Shown: positions 45,272-54,149 of the stretch, piece by piece
Numbering within the stretch: the first letter of the stretch is position 1
How the letters are laid out: the number at the start of each line of letters is the position of its first letter
Origin: Bradyrhizobium diazoefficiens
Lineage (GTDB): Bacteria; Pseudomonadota; Alphaproteobacteria; Rhizobiales; Xanthobacteraceae
Direction of reading: 5' to 3'
Assembly: GCF_018129965.1 (NCBI RefSeq)
Contig: NZ_JAFCKW010000033.1
Span: 1 to 64,000, forward strand
DNA length: 64,000 bases
Made by a program: the position numbers and the translations under genes
Notes under the pieces: model-generated
What the model was told of the DNA's origin: nothing
Database searches by the model: none
Seen by the model: the letters and a program-made list of their open reading frames with translations, nothing else

Positions 45272-46066
45272 ATGCCTGCTCCCATCTCCCAACCTGATGA
45301 TCCCGCCCTGCTGCGGATCGACGGCCCGATCGCGACCATCACCCTCAACCGCCCCGCTGCGTTCAACTCGATCAACCTCGCCATCGCGCAAAAGCTCGAG
45401 CAGCTCGCGATCGCGATCGAGGGCAACGACGCCATCCGGGTCGTGGTGATCGAGGGCGAAGGTCGCGCCTTCTCGGCCGGCGGCGATCTGCAGACGATTG
45501 GTGCGGCGGCCGAAGCCAATATGGTGACGCCGGTGGTCGGCGAACTGCTCAGGCACTATCACGCCTTCATCGAGATCATCCGCCGCATGCCCAAACTCTC
45601 ATTGTCCAGCGTGCACGGCTCGGCGGCCGGCGCCGGCATGGGCCTCGCCTTCGTCACCGATCTCTGCATTGCCGCAGATGATGCCAAGTTCACCCCCGCT
45701 TACGCCAAGATCGGCGTGTCGCCGGATGGTGGCTCCACGGTCGGCATCGTCGGCACGGTCGGCTCCCGCCGCGCGCTGCAGATCTTCCTGGCCGAGGACA
45801 ATTTTACCGCGCAGCAGGCCTATGAGTGGGGCCTTGTCGTCAGGACCGTCCCTGCGGCTGAGCTGAAGGCAGCCACGCGACAGCTCGCCGAGCGACTGGC
45901 GCAAAACCCACCCGCAGCCATCGCCGGCACCAAGTCGCTGGTCTATGCGGCCGCGACCACGCCCGTGAAGCAGCAGCTGGACGCCGAGGAGCACAAGATC
46001 ATCATGGCGATGAACACGGAGGCGTTTCGTGTTGCCGTGAAGAAATTCACGAGCAAGGGCAAGTGA
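45272..46066 (+). CDS. Enoyl-CoA hydratase/isomerase (crotonase) family protein
   Basis: A 264-residue crotonase-fold enzyme acting on acyl-CoA thioesters. The oxyanion-hole segments are FSAGGDL (67-73) and GSAAGAGMGLAF (116-127). At the usual second catalytic Glu it has AYAKIGVSPDGG, so Asp152 is the acidic residue, as in PaaG-type isomerases rather than classical hydratases. The start at 45272 is the closest ATG before the conserved N-terminus; 45254 is an alternative. It overlaps the next gene by GTGA, and a small hairpin (45227-45243) lies upstream. Confidence 0.88.
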   Translation: MPAPISQPDDPALLRIDGPIATITLNRPAAFNSINLAIAQKLEQLAIAIEGNDAIRVVVIEGEGRAFSAGGDLQTIGAAAEANMVTPVVGELLRHYHAFIEIIRRMPKLSLSSVHGSAAGAGMGLAFVTDLCIAADDAKFTPAYAKIGVSPDGGSTVGIVGTVGSRRALQIFLAEDNFTAQQAYEWGLVVRTVPAAELKAATRQLAERLAQNPPAAIAGTKSLVYAAATTPVKQQLDAEEHKIIMAMNTEAFRVAVKKFTSKGK

Positions 46067-46644
46067 GCGTGCCAGTACCGTCGCGCTCGTTCTACGGACT
46101 GCGCCATGGCGCCACCGACTGGAACCGGCAGGGACTTTTTCAAGGCCGGACCGACAATCCGCTGAACGAAGAGGGGCTTGCGCAAGCGCATGCGGCCGCC
46201 GGCATGCTGCGGGAGATCGGCATCAGCCGCATCGTCGCGAGCCCGCTGGTCCGCGCGGCGCGAACGGCCGAAATCATCGCGGACGCGATCGCGGTGCCGC
46301 TCACCATCGACGAACGCATCATCGAATTCGATTTCGGGAGCCTGGAGGGTCTCCCCGTCCGCGACGTCATGATCAAGCACGGCGTCAAATCGGCGACGGG
46401 CCTCGTCTCGATCCTGCCCGCCGACGGCGAGAGCTGGGACGCCATGAGCGAACGGTCGCTGGCTTGCGTCTCCGCGTGGCTCGACCGTCATCCCCAAGAC
46501 GACGTCCTGTTCGTCTGCCACGACGCCGTGATGCAGGGGATGGCGAACGCGCTATGCGGCAGCTATTTCAAGAACAGCCACGGCATTCCATTCCGCTACC
46601 TGCGCGACGGCGCACAGTGGCGAGTCGAGCAGGCCGCCACTTGA
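46063..46644 (+). CDS. Histidine phosphatase (phosphoglycerate mutase-like) family protein
   Basis: A 193-residue phosphatase with the RHG motif (14-16, in GLRHGATDWN) supplying the phospho-accepting His. FVCHDAVMQG provides the second catalytic His, and the acid is probably in EFDFGSLEG. The start is GTG at 46063, supported by an AAGGG ribosome site and the GTGA overlap with the crotonase gene. It ends 18 bp from the convergent TRAP permease gene. Whether it acts on small sugar phosphates or another phosphoester is unknown. Confidence 0.88.
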   Translation: MSVPVPSRSFYGLRHGATDWNRQGLFQGRTDNPLNEEGLAQAHAAAGMLREIGISRIVASPLVRAARTAEIIADAIAVPLTIDERIIEFDFGSLEGLPVRDVMIKHGVKSATGLVSILPADGESWDAMSERSLACVSAWLDRHPQDDVLFVCHDAVMQGMANALCGSYFKNSHGIPFRYLRDGAQWRVEQAAT

Positions 46645-46662
46645 ACGGATCACTCGAACAGA

Positions 46663-48003
46663 TCATTTGGGACAGATGTAGCCCGTCCCCGCCGGCGACT
46701 TGAAGCAGCCGACCGATTCCGGCAGCACGTGCTGCGGCAGCCACAGCACCACGCTCGGAAAGTAGATCGCGAACGCGATGGTGGCGAAGAACACGACATA
46801 GATCGGAAGCGCCGCGCGTAACGCCTTGGCAAAGCTGACGCCGACGAATTTCGACGCCATCAGCAGCACCAGTCCGTAAGGCGGCGTGATCAGGCCGAAG
46901 GCGAGCGTCGCGATCAGCACCACGCCCATGTGGACGCCGTTGATGTCGCCCGCCTCGGTCAGCGTGTTCACCAGCGGCATGAAGATGATGATGGTCGGCA
47001 CCGGTTCGATGAAATCGCCGACCACGGTGAAGAGCAGCACCATCAGCAGCATGATCAGATGCGGATCGTTGCCTGCGATCGAGATGATCAATTCGGCGAT
47101 ATAGCTGGCACCGCGCAGATAGGCGAGCATCCAGCCGAAGGCGTTGGCGGCGCCGATCGTGATCAGCGGCAGCGAGAAGATGAGCCCGGCGAGGCAGAAA
47201 TCGTAAGGGATCTTCCGGATATGCCCGCGGTTGAGCGCGGGGATCACCACCAGGATGATCCAGACCACGGCGACGACGCCGGCCTCCGTCGGCGTGAACC
47301 AGCCGGTGAGAATGCCGCCGAGCAGGATCACCGGGATCATCAGCGGCAAGGCCGCATCGCCCGCGGCGAACACCACCTGCCGCAGCGGCGCGCGCGGCTT
47401 GCGCAGGCCCGAGTGGCCGAAGAAATAGCAATAGATCATCAGGCCGAAACCGATCATCAGGCCCGGCACCACGCCGGCCATGAACAGTCCGGCGATCGAG
47501 ACGTTGCCGACCGCGCCATAGACCACGGCAGTGATGCTGGGCGGCACCAGCGCTGCGATGGTCGAGGCGGAGGCAATGATGGCGGCGATGAAGGCGGGCT
47601 CGTAGCCCTCGCGCTTCATCGGGCCGCCGAGCGCCCGGCTCATCACCGCGACATCGGCCGTGGTCGAACCTGACATCTCCGAGAAGAACATGCTGAAGAC
47701 GACCACGACCTGCGACAGCCCGCCCCTGATGTGCCCGACCAGCGACACCGACAGATTGGCGATGCGCACCACCACATTGGCCGAGCTCATGAGTTCGCCG
47801 ACCAGAAGGAAGAACGGGATCGCCAGCAGCGCTTCGGAATCGAGGCCGTCGAAGATCTTCTGGATGATGGCGGCAAGCGAGACATCGGAGAGGATCGCGC
47901 CGATGAAAACCCCGGCCATCAGCGAAAACGGCACGGGCACACCGAGGTATCCGAACGACAAAAAGCAGATCGACATCAACGCCAGAACGACGGGTGCACT
48001 CAC
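46663..48003 (-). CDS. TRAP transporter large permease (DctM family)
   Basis: Integral membrane protein of 446 residues with about 12-13 helices, the ion-coupled transport subunit of a TRAP importer. The family stretches FFSEMSGSTTADVAVM and MFLLLPxxA-like segments of the DctM fold are visible, with ALVPPSITAVVYG. It starts with GTG, overlapping the DctQ stop by GTGA. Together with the DctP and DctQ proteins it likely imports a sugar acid or other carboxylate, given the dehydratase in the same operon. Confidence 0.93.
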   Translation of the reverse strand: MSAPVVLALMSICFLSFGYLGVPVPFSLMAGVFIGAILSDVSLAAIIQKIFDGLDSEALLAIPFFLLVGELMSSANVVVRIANLSVSLVGHIRGGLSQVVVVFSMFFSEMSGSTTADVAVMSRALGGPMKREGYEPAFIAAIIASASTIAALVPPSITAVVYGAVGNVSIAGLFMAGVVPGLMIGFGLMIYCYFFGHSGLRKPRAPLRQVVFAAGDAALPLMIPVILLGGILTGWFTPTEAGVVAVVWIILVVIPALNRGHIRKIPYDFCLAGLIFSLPLITIGAANAFGWMLAYLRGASYIAELIISIAGNDPHLIMLLMVLLFTVVGDFIEPVPTIIIFMPLVNTLTEAGDINGVHMGVVLIATLAFGLITPPYGLVLLMASKFVGVSFAKALRAALPIYVVFFATIAFAIYFPSVVLWLPQHVLPESVGCFKSPAGTGYICPK

Positions 48004-48578
48004 GGCTGCACCCTCATCTGACTGTCGGTGGCATCAGGCGTTTCATCCTCCTCGGTAGGTTCAGGATGGTCGAAGCCGTTGCGCAGGCCGTTGACGAGTT
48101 GCTCGATGGTGAACAGGCCGACCAGCACGCCCGACAGCGGGATGATCGCATAGAGCGAAGCGATCGGCGTGCCCGACGGCAGGCGGAAGCTGCCGAAGCC
48201 GCGCAGATAGTTCTGGTAGCCGTACCAGATCAAGCAGAAGGCGACGCCGAGCACGACCACGCGGATGATCACCTCGACGATGATCCGCGAGGTGCCATGC
48301 ATCGCCTCGGAGATCGCGGTGAGATAAAGATGATCGTTGCGCCTCGTCGCGGCCGCCGTGCCGACGAAGATCGCATAGATGAACAGCGTCGAGGTGACCT
48401 CCTGGAGCCACAGCCAGGGATGGCCGATGGTGCGGGTGACGATGTCCGCCGTCACCGACAGCGAGAAGCCGAAGCAGAGCACGCCGCACAGGATCATCAG
48501 CGCAAGCTCGAGCCAGTCGAGCCAGCGCCATTTCAGGTGGCGCTGGCGCTGCACCAGCAGTTTGTCGGCGATGGCCAT
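48000..48578 (-). CDS. TRAP transporter small permease (DctQ family)
   Basis: A 192-residue membrane protein with four predicted helices, the small subunit needed by TRAP importers. The first helix begins near LELALMILCGVLCF, and PWLWLQEVTSTLFIYAIFVGTA is characteristic. The ATG at 48578 follows GAAAG; an in-frame upstream opening runs through a palindromic repeat and was rejected. Confidence 0.9.
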   Translation of the reverse strand: MAIADKLLVQRQRHLKWRWLDWLELALMILCGVLCFGFSLSVTADIVTRTIGHPWLWLQEVTSTLFIYAIFVGTAAATRRNDHLYLTAISEAMHGTSRIIVEVIIRVVVLGVAFCLIWYGYQNYLRGFGSFRLPSGTPIASLYAIIPLSGVLVGLFTIEQLVNGLRNGFDHPEPTEEDETPDATDSQMRVQP

Positions 48579-48610
48579 TGACTTTCGCTCCGCGATTCCG
48601 CCCCCGCCGT

Positions 48611-48697
48611 CGTCATGGCCGGGCTTGTCCCGGCCATCCACGGTTGGATGCTCCGGAAGGAAGAACGTGGATGCCCGGGACAAGCCCGGGCATGACG
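48611..48697. repeat. Intergenic inverted repeat with 32-bp arms
   Basis: The arms 48611-48642 and 48666-48697 are complementary at 30 of 32 positions, with CGTCATG and CATGACG ends. It lies between the DctP stop and the DctQ start and may serve to raise binding-protein mRNA over permease mRNA. Confidence 0.85.
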
Positions 48698-48710
48698 GCT
48701 TCGATTGGGG

Positions 48711-49706
48711 CTAATTCACCGACCGGATCAGGGTCTTGATCTTCTCGGCGTGAGGACCAAGCTCCTTGGCAAGCTTGTCGAGATAGGGGTCGGCGATGGT
48801 CGTGAAGCTCTTCTTGTCGACGTCCGTGACGACCTTGACGCCCATCTTCTTCAGTTTCTCGGCCGCGCTACGCTCGAGCTCGAACGCCTTCGCCGGTTCC
48901 TTCGCGCTGATCTCGTTGGCCGCGGTCAGCACCCAGCCCTTCTGCTCGGCCGACAGGCTCTGCCAGAGCTTGTCGGAGATGAACACCAAGGCGTTGTTGG
49001 CCTCGTGCTCGGTGATGTTGAGGACGGGGGCGACCTCATAGTGCTTGTTGACGAGGTAGACATTGATGCTGTTCTCGGCCACGTCCACCACGCCGGTCTG
49101 CAAGCTCGTATAGACGCTGCCGAACGGCATGTGCACGGTCTGGGCGCCGTAGGCCGGGAACATGGTGTCCTCGGTCGCGGTCGCCTGCACCCGGATCTTC
49201 AGGCCCTTGATATCGGCGACATTGTGGATCTCCTTCTTGGAGTACATGTGTCGCACGCCCTGCGACCCCGTCGCGATCACATGAAGACCCTGCGTTGTTT
49301 CGTCGATCATGGTCTTGAGCGCTTCGAACACGCGGGGGTCGGCGAGGCCCTTGATGACGTGGTTCTCGTCGCGGAACAGGAAGTGCAGCGACATCACGCC
49401 GGCCTGCGGCGAGATCGTTGCGGTGTTGGCCGAGGAGATGATCGCGAACTCGATGTCGCCGGCCTTCACGAGCTGCAGCAATTGCGGCTCCTGCCCGAGC
49501 TGCGCGCCGGGATACTGGTCGATGATCATGGTGCCCTTGCTCAATTCCTTGAGCTTGTCGGCAAACAGGTCGCCAGCGATGGAATAGCCGGTGTTGCGGG
49601 GCTGGTCATAGGCGAAGCGATAATGCTTCACCTCCTGGGCCGACGCGCTGGTAACGAACAAGATGGCGGCCGCAGCCGCGAGCCCACGCATGCATCGTGC
49701 AATCAT
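48711..49706 (-). CDS. TRAP transporter substrate-binding protein (DctP family)
   Basis: Periplasmic binding protein of 331 residues with a signal peptide (about 1-23, ending ASA). YPGAQLGQEPQLLQLVKAGDIEFAI and IKGLKIRVQATATEDTMFPAYGAQTVHMPF are the standard DctP motifs; the Arg in KIRVQ is the usual carboxylate-binding residue. The ATG at 49706 follows GGGGAAA. It is encoded 56 bp after the dehydratase gene. Confidence 0.93.
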   Translation of the reverse strand: MIARCMRGLAAAAAILFVTSASAQEVKHYRFAYDQPRNTGYSIAGDLFADKLKELSKGTMIIDQYPGAQLGQEPQLLQLVKAGDIEFAIISSANTATISPQAGVMSLHFLFRDENHVIKGLADPRVFEALKTMIDETTQGLHVIATGSQGVRHMYSKKEIHNVADIKGLKIRVQATATEDTMFPAYGAQTVHMPFGSVYTSLQTGVVDVAENSINVYLVNKHYEVAPVLNITEHEANNALVFISDKLWQSLSAEQKGWVLTAANEISAKEPAKAFELERSAAEKLKKMGVKVVTDVDKKSFTTIADPYLDKLAKELGPHAEKIKTLIRSVN

Positions 49707-49762
49707 CGTTTCCCCCTGTTTTATCGCCTGCCGCTTGTGCGGTCTGGGCGTTCGTCGTTTGA

Positions 49763-51484
49763 TCAGCCTGTCTCGGTCTTCTTCCCGGTTCTCTGCATGA
49801 AATCGAAATCGCAGCCCTCGTCGGCCTGCATGATGGTTTCGTTGAACAGCCAGGCATAGCCCCGCCGTGCCTCCTCGGGCGCGGCGGCCGGCTTCAAGGC
49901 GGCACGGCGCCGTTCGAGCTCGGCGGCATCGACCAGCAGCTCGATGCTGCGCCTGGCAACGTCGAGCTGGATCATGTCGCCGTTCTTCACCAGCGCCAGC
50001 GGCCCGCCGACGGCGGATTCCGGCGTGATGTGCAACACGATGGTGCCGAACGCGGTACCGCTCATGCGCGCGTCCGAAATGCGCACCATGTCCTTGGTGC
50101 CGCCGCGCGCGAGCTTCTTCGGGATCGGCAGATAGCCCGCCTCGGGCATGCCCGGCGCGCCCTTTGGACCGGCATTGCGCAGCACCAGCACGTCGTCGGC
50201 GGTGACGTCGAGATCGGGATCGTCGACCCGCAAGGTCATGTCCTCGACGGATTCGAACACCACGGCCCGTCCGGTATGATTCAGCAGCTTCGGGCTTGCC
50301 GCGGATTGCTTGATCACCGCGCCGCGCGGCGCGAGGTTGCCGTGCAGGACGGCGAGACCGCCTTCCTTCTTGATCGGATTGTCGCGCGGACGGATCGCGT
50401 CCTGGCCGGGCACGTCTTCCGCGTTGGCGACGACGTCACGCAGCGTCTGGCCGCTGATCGTCCGGGCATCGAGATCGACGAGGTCACCAAGCTGCTTTAG
50501 CAATTTCGGCACGCCGCCGGCGTGGTGGAAATGCTCCATATAATGTTCGCCCGACGGCTTCAGATCGACCAGCACCGGCACCTCGCGGCCGATCTGGTCG
50601 AACACACCGAGATCGAGCCGGTGCGGCGAGCGATGCGCCATCGCGGTGAGATGGATCAGGCCGTTGGTCGAGCCGCCGATCGCCTGCAGCACGACCTGCG
50701 CATTCTTGAAAGAGGCCGGTGTCAGCACGTCGCTCGGCTTCGGACCCTTGGTCTTGGCCATCTCGGCCGCCACCCGGCCGCTGGCTTCAGCCAGACGGAA
50801 ACGCTCGGCATGCGGCGCCGGTATCGTCGCGCTCATCGGCAGCGACAGGCCCATGGCTTCGATCATGCAGGCCATGGTCGAGGCCGTGCCCATCACCATG
50901 CAGGTGCCGACCGAGGGCGCAAGGCGGCCGTTCACCGCCTCGATCTCGGCATCGTCCATTTCGCCGGCGCGATACTTGCCCCAGAGACGGCGGCAATCGG
51001 TGCAGGCGCCAAGCACCTCGCCCTTGTGATGACCGACCACCATCGGACCAACCGGAATGACAACCGTCGGCAAATCGGCGCTGATCGCGGCCATGACCTG
51101 CGCGGGAAGAGTCTTGTCGCAACCGCCGATCACGATCACCGAATCCATCGGCTGCGCCCGGATCATCTCCTCGGTGTCCATCGCCATCAGGTTGCGCAGA
51201 TACATTGAGGTCGGATGCGCAAAACTCTCGGCGATCGAGATGGTCGGAAACACGAACGGCATCGCGCCCGATAGCATCACGCCGCGCTTGGCGGCCTCGA
51301 TGATCTGCGGCACGTTGCCGTGGCAGGGATTATAGTCGCTATAGGTGTTGGTGATGCCGACGATCGGGCGCTCCAGCGCGTCATCGGAATAGCCCATCGC
51401 CTTGATGAACGCCTTGCGCAGGAACAGCGAGAAGCCGGCATCGCCATAGCTCGTCAGACCCTTGCGCAAACCACTCGTCATCAT
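49763..51484 (-). CDS. IlvD/Edd family dehydratase, sugar-acid (pentonate/hexonate) type
   Basis: A 573-residue dehydratase of the IlvD/EDD family, close in length to known L-arabinonate and D-xylonate dehydratases. The Fe-S cysteines are at 54 (NPCHGN), 122 (GGCDKT) and 195 (GTCMVMG); Lys124 is the residue carbamylated in the family. SDARMSGTAFGTI holds the catalytic Ser. It turns an aldonic acid into a 2-keto-3-deoxy acid. ATG 51484 is immediately followed by a second ATG; CGGAG precedes it. It heads the operon with the TRAP genes and faces the GntR gene, next to uronate-dehydrogenase-like and lactonase genes, all pointing to sugar-acid breakdown rather than branched-chain amino acid synthesis. 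Confidence 0.9.
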   Translation of the reverse strand: MMTSGLRKGLTSYGDAGFSLFLRKAFIKAMGYSDDALERPIVGITNTYSDYNPCHGNVPQIIEAAKRGVMLSGAMPFVFPTISIAESFAHPTSMYLRNLMAMDTEEMIRAQPMDSVIVIGGCDKTLPAQVMAAISADLPTVVIPVGPMVVGHHKGEVLGACTDCRRLWGKYRAGEMDDAEIEAVNGRLAPSVGTCMVMGTASTMACMIEAMGLSLPMSATIPAPHAERFRLAEASGRVAAEMAKTKGPKPSDVLTPASFKNAQVVLQAIGGSTNGLIHLTAMAHRSPHRLDLGVFDQIGREVPVLVDLKPSGEHYMEHFHHAGGVPKLLKQLGDLVDLDARTISGQTLRDVVANAEDVPGQDAIRPRDNPIKKEGGLAVLHGNLAPRGAVIKQSAASPKLLNHTGRAVVFESVEDMTLRVDDPDLDVTADDVLVLRNAGPKGAPGMPEAGYLPIPKKLARGGTKDMVRISDARMSGTAFGTIVLHITPESAVGGPLALVKNGDMIQLDVARRSIELLVDAAELERRRAALKPAAAPEEARRGYAWLFNETIMQADEGCDFDFMQRTGKKTETG

Positions 51485-51526
51485 GCCACTCCGATTACCC
51501 AGCCATTGTTTCACAGCCCAAGCTAT

Positions 51527-51602
51527 GATTGTCAATAACACTGGCCAGAGGAACATAGATTCCGGCCCATGACACCGGCACCGCTCCAAATTATTGACAA
51601 TC
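51527..51602. promoter_or_regulatory. Divergent promoter region with paired GntR-type operators
   Basis: GATTGTCAATAA (51527-51538) recurs in exact inverse as TTATTGACAATC (51591-51602). Each copy contains the small dyad ATTG-N-CAAT. Each also contains an outward-facing TTGACA: on the minus strand at 51530-51535 for the dehydratase operon and on the plus strand at 51594-51599 for the GntR gene. The centres are 64 bp apart. Repressor binding would therefore cover both -35 boxes. Confidence 0.7.
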
Positions 51603-51653
51603 CGACACGCCCCTGCTCCACAAGAGCGACCGGTGAGGCCGGGAGAGCGAGGC

Positions 51654-52334
51654 ATGTCCAACATTCACGCGGCTGAGGCACTGCCGGTCCGGCGCGACGA
51701 TCCGGACGACGTCGTCGCGCGGCTGGAGGAGGACATCATCTTCGGCCGCCTCGCGCCCGGCGCGCGCCTCACCGAGGACGCGCTGATGTCGGCTTACGGC
51801 ACCTCGCGCCATTTCGTGCGCCAGGCGCTGGTGGACGCGGAGCGGCGCGGCATCGTCCGCCGCGAGAAGAATGTCGGCGCCACCGTGCGCTTCTACTCGG
51901 CCGAGGAGGTGCGGCAGATCTACGAGGTGCGCGAGATGCTGACCCGGCAGGCCGCGCTGATGATCCCCCTGCCCGCACCGCCAACCCTGATCGACGAACT
52001 GACCGCGCTTCAGTCGCAATATTGCGCCAAAGCGGATGTGCGCGACCTTCGCGGCATTCACGAGACCAACGACGCCTTCCACCTCGCGCTGTTTTCCGCC
52101 TGCGGCAATCCCTATCTGGTGCGTTCGCTGCAGGACTACATGAACCTGACGTTGCCGATGCGCGCCAAGAACCTCGCCGACCGGGATGGCCTTGCGCAAT
52201 CGCGCCGCCAGCACGAATTGATGATCGAACTTTTGAAGGGCCGCGACAGCTGGGCGCTGGCACAGCTTTGTGTCGACCACATGCAGTTCAGCAAGAGGGA
52301 TTATCTGGGACGGATTGCGGGGGAGGATCGCTAG
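51654..52334 (+). CDS. GntR family transcriptional regulator (FCD type)
   Basis: A 226-residue regulator. The N-terminal winged helix contains IIFGRLAPGARLTEDALMSAYGTSRHFVRQAL, the GntR pattern; the all-helical C-terminal FCD ligand domain has the His/Asp positions in HETNDAFHLALF and RRQHELMIELL. The start at 51654 follows GGGAGAGCGAGG; an in-frame TTG upstream lies inside the operator. It probably represses the divergent dehydratase/TRAP operon and itself, with a sugar acid as effector. Confidence 0.92.
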   Translation: MSNIHAAEALPVRRDDPDDVVARLEEDIIFGRLAPGARLTEDALMSAYGTSRHFVRQALVDAERRGIVRREKNVGATVRFYSAEEVRQIYEVREMLTRQAALMIPLPAPPTLIDELTALQSQYCAKADVRDLRGIHETNDAFHLALFSACGNPYLVRSLQDYMNLTLPMRAKNLADRDGLAQSRRQHELMIELLKGRDSWALAQLCVDHMQFSKRDYLGRIAGEDR

Positions 52335-52467
52335 CGATCGCGTTCGCCGGATCAAGGACGAATCCACGCAAATTCCGAACGGCGGACAAAGCGGCGAGGA
52401 AAGCGATGGACATGCCGAGGACTGTGCGGGACAACGCAGGTCCGTGCCAATTTCAGGACCACATAAA

Positions 52468-53139
52468 ATGGAATTTGATGACGTCATTCTCGGCCGGCGA
52501 AGCATTCGCGGTTACAAGCCGGACCCCGTCCCGCCCGAATTGATCAAGGAAATCCTGGCGCTGGCGATGCGCGCGCCATCGTCGATGAATACCCAGCCGT
52601 GGAATTTCTACGTCATCACCGGCGAGCCGCTGGATCGCATCCGTCAGGGCAATACCGAACGCAATCTGGCGGGCGTGCCGCACTCGCGCGAGTTTCGGAT
52701 CGGTCAGCCGTTCGAGGGCGTCCATCGCGAGCGCCAGATCGGCGTTGCCAAGCAGCTCTTCAGCGCGATGGGAATTGCGCGAGACGACAAGCAGATGCGG
52801 CAAGACTGGGTGCTGCGCGGATTTCGCCAGTTCGACGCACCGGTGTGCGTGATCATCACATATGATCGCGAATTGGCCTCCAGTGACGATACGGCCTTCG
52901 ACTGCGGTGCCGTCGCGACCGCGCTCGTCAACGCAGCCTGGTCACGAGGGCTCGGCACCGTGATCAACAGCCAGGGCATCATGCAATCTCCCGTCGTACG
53001 CGAGCATGCCGGGATCGCCGATGATCAGGTGATCATGAAGAGCATCGCCCTGGGCTGGCCGGACGACAGCTTTCCCGCAAATGCTGTCGTCTCCGAGCGC
53101 AAGTCGGTGGATGAAGCGACGACGTTCGTGGGATTTTAG
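52468..53139 (+). CDS. Nitroreductase family protein
   Basis: A 223-residue FMN-dependent nitroreductase-fold protein. GRRSIRGYKPDPVP near residue 9 and RAPSSMNTQPWNFYVI are the FMN-binding signature, and LGTVINSQGIM and SIALGWPDD complete it. It reduces nitro or quinone-like compounds, or carries out another flavin reaction. AGGA lies 11 bases before the ATG at 52468; the in-frame opening upstream overlaps the GntR gene and was rejected. Its role beside sugar-acid genes is unclear. Confidence 0.88.
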   Translation: MEFDDVILGRRSIRGYKPDPVPPELIKEILALAMRAPSSMNTQPWNFYVITGEPLDRIRQGNTERNLAGVPHSREFRIGQPFEGVHRERQIGVAKQLFSAMGIARDDKQMRQDWVLRGFRQFDAPVCVIITYDRELASSDDTAFDCGAVATALVNAAWSRGLGTVINSQGIMQSPVVREHAGIADDQVIMKSIALGWPDDSFPANAVVSERKSVDEATTFVGF

Positions 53140-53161
53140 CGGGACGGCTAGCAGGAGCCCG

Positions 53162-53231
53162 CGTCATGCCCGGGCCTTCGCCTCGCCGAAGCGGCTTCGG
53201 CCGCGCAGGCGGGACAAGCCCGGCCATGACG
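53162..53231. repeat. Intergenic palindromic repeat
   Basis: The ends CGTCATGCCCGGGCC and the later GGCCATGACG with GGGACAAGCCC belong to the same type as 48611-48697. It lies between the convergent nitroreductase and dehydrogenase stops and may help end both transcripts. Confidence 0.7.
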
Positions 53232-53238
53232 ACCAAAG

Positions 53239-54063
53239 CTACCGCTTGTTCCAATCGATGATCCGGCTCGCGTCGCCGTCGAACTCGTCGCTGCAGAAGG
53301 CGCCGCCCTGGAAGTGGTCGCCGATCGGGTCGGGCTTCAGCTTGGCCTGCTCGGCCAGCGCGTGATCGCGAAAATCCTCGGCGCGGCCGGTCGGGCGATA
53401 GCCGAATTCATAGGCGCGATGGTTGTCCCACCAGGCGCGCTCGTTCAGCGAGGCGCCGTAGAACACCTCGAAATGGATGTCGGGATGCTCGAGCCCGATC
53501 TGGCAGAGTTGCACCAGATCCTCCGGCTTCAGCCAGATCGCGAGCCTGCGCTTGTCGAGCGGCATGTCACCGAAATTGCCGATGCGAAGGCAGGTGACCT
53601 TCAGGCCATGCTTGTCGGCATAAAGTGCGCCGAGCGCTTCGCCGAACACCTTGCTGACGCCGTAGCGGCCATCGGGGCGCGGCGTGACGTCGGTGCCGAT
53701 CTTTTGGTGACGCGGATAGAAGCCGACGGCATGATTGGACGAGGCGAACACCACGCGCTTGACGCCCTTGCGATACGCGGCCTCGAACAGATTGTAGCCG
53801 CCGATGATGTTGGCCTGGAGGATGTCATCCCAGGGACCTTCGACCGAATAGCCGCCGAAATGGATGATGCCGTCGACGCCCTCGCACAGCGCCTCGACCT
53901 GGGCCATGTCGGACAGGTCCGCAGCCTTGAACCGCTCGTCGGGGCCGAGATCTGCGGGCTGGCGGATATCGCTGAGCAGGAGGTCCGGATAGATCGGCGG
54001 CAGCAGTTTGCGCAGGCGCGTTCCGATTCCGCCCGAAGCTCCCGTCATCAGAATACGCGGCAT
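53239..54063 (-). CDS. NAD-dependent epimerase/dehydratase family, uronate dehydrogenase-like
   Basis: A 274-residue short-chain/extended dehydrogenase. The NAD loop is GASGGIG (8-14), with catalytic Tyr134 and Lys138 in YGVSKVFGE. IIHFGGYSVEGPWDDILQANIIG, SSNHAVGFYPR and YGASLNERAWWDN closely resemble uronate dehydrogenases, which oxidise D-galacturonate or D-glucuronate to the aldarolactone. The start at 54063 follows GAGGGAC; an ATG four codons upstream is less likely. It is divergent from the lactonase gene, which would take the lactone product. Confidence 0.85.
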   Translation of the reverse strand: MPRILMTGASGGIGTRLRKLLPPIYPDLLLSDIRQPADLGPDERFKAADLSDMAQVEALCEGVDGIIHFGGYSVEGPWDDILQANIIGGYNLFEAAYRKGVKRVVFASSNHAVGFYPRHQKIGTDVTPRPDGRYGVSKVFGEALGALYADKHGLKVTCLRIGNFGDMPLDKRRLAIWLKPEDLVQLCQIGLEHPDIHFEVFYGASLNERAWWDNHRAYEFGYRPTGRAEDFRDHALAEQAKLKPDPIGDHFQGGAFCSDEFDGDASRIIDWNKR

Positions 54064-54149
54064 GTCGTCCCTCATTAGCGACCGATTTGCGATCGGGTGT
54101 CCCTGATGCTAGCAGCATTGTCCAGAGGGAACGAAACGAGAGAACCGGC

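Noticed and set aside
48611..48697. Possible small RNA or attenuator
   Set aside because: It matches the repeat type seen at 53162-53231, so a repeat element is the simpler explanation.
49763..51484. Assignment of the dehydratase to isoleucine/valine synthesis (ilvD)
   Set aside because: TRAP genes in the operon, the GntR regulator and nearby uronate-dehydrogenase and lactonase genes point to sugar-acid use; the length matches pentonate dehydratases.
52270..52467. N-terminal extension of the nitroreductase overlapping the GntR gene
   Set aside because: The extension has no homology-like features and the ATG at 52468 gives the standard nitroreductase N-terminus.
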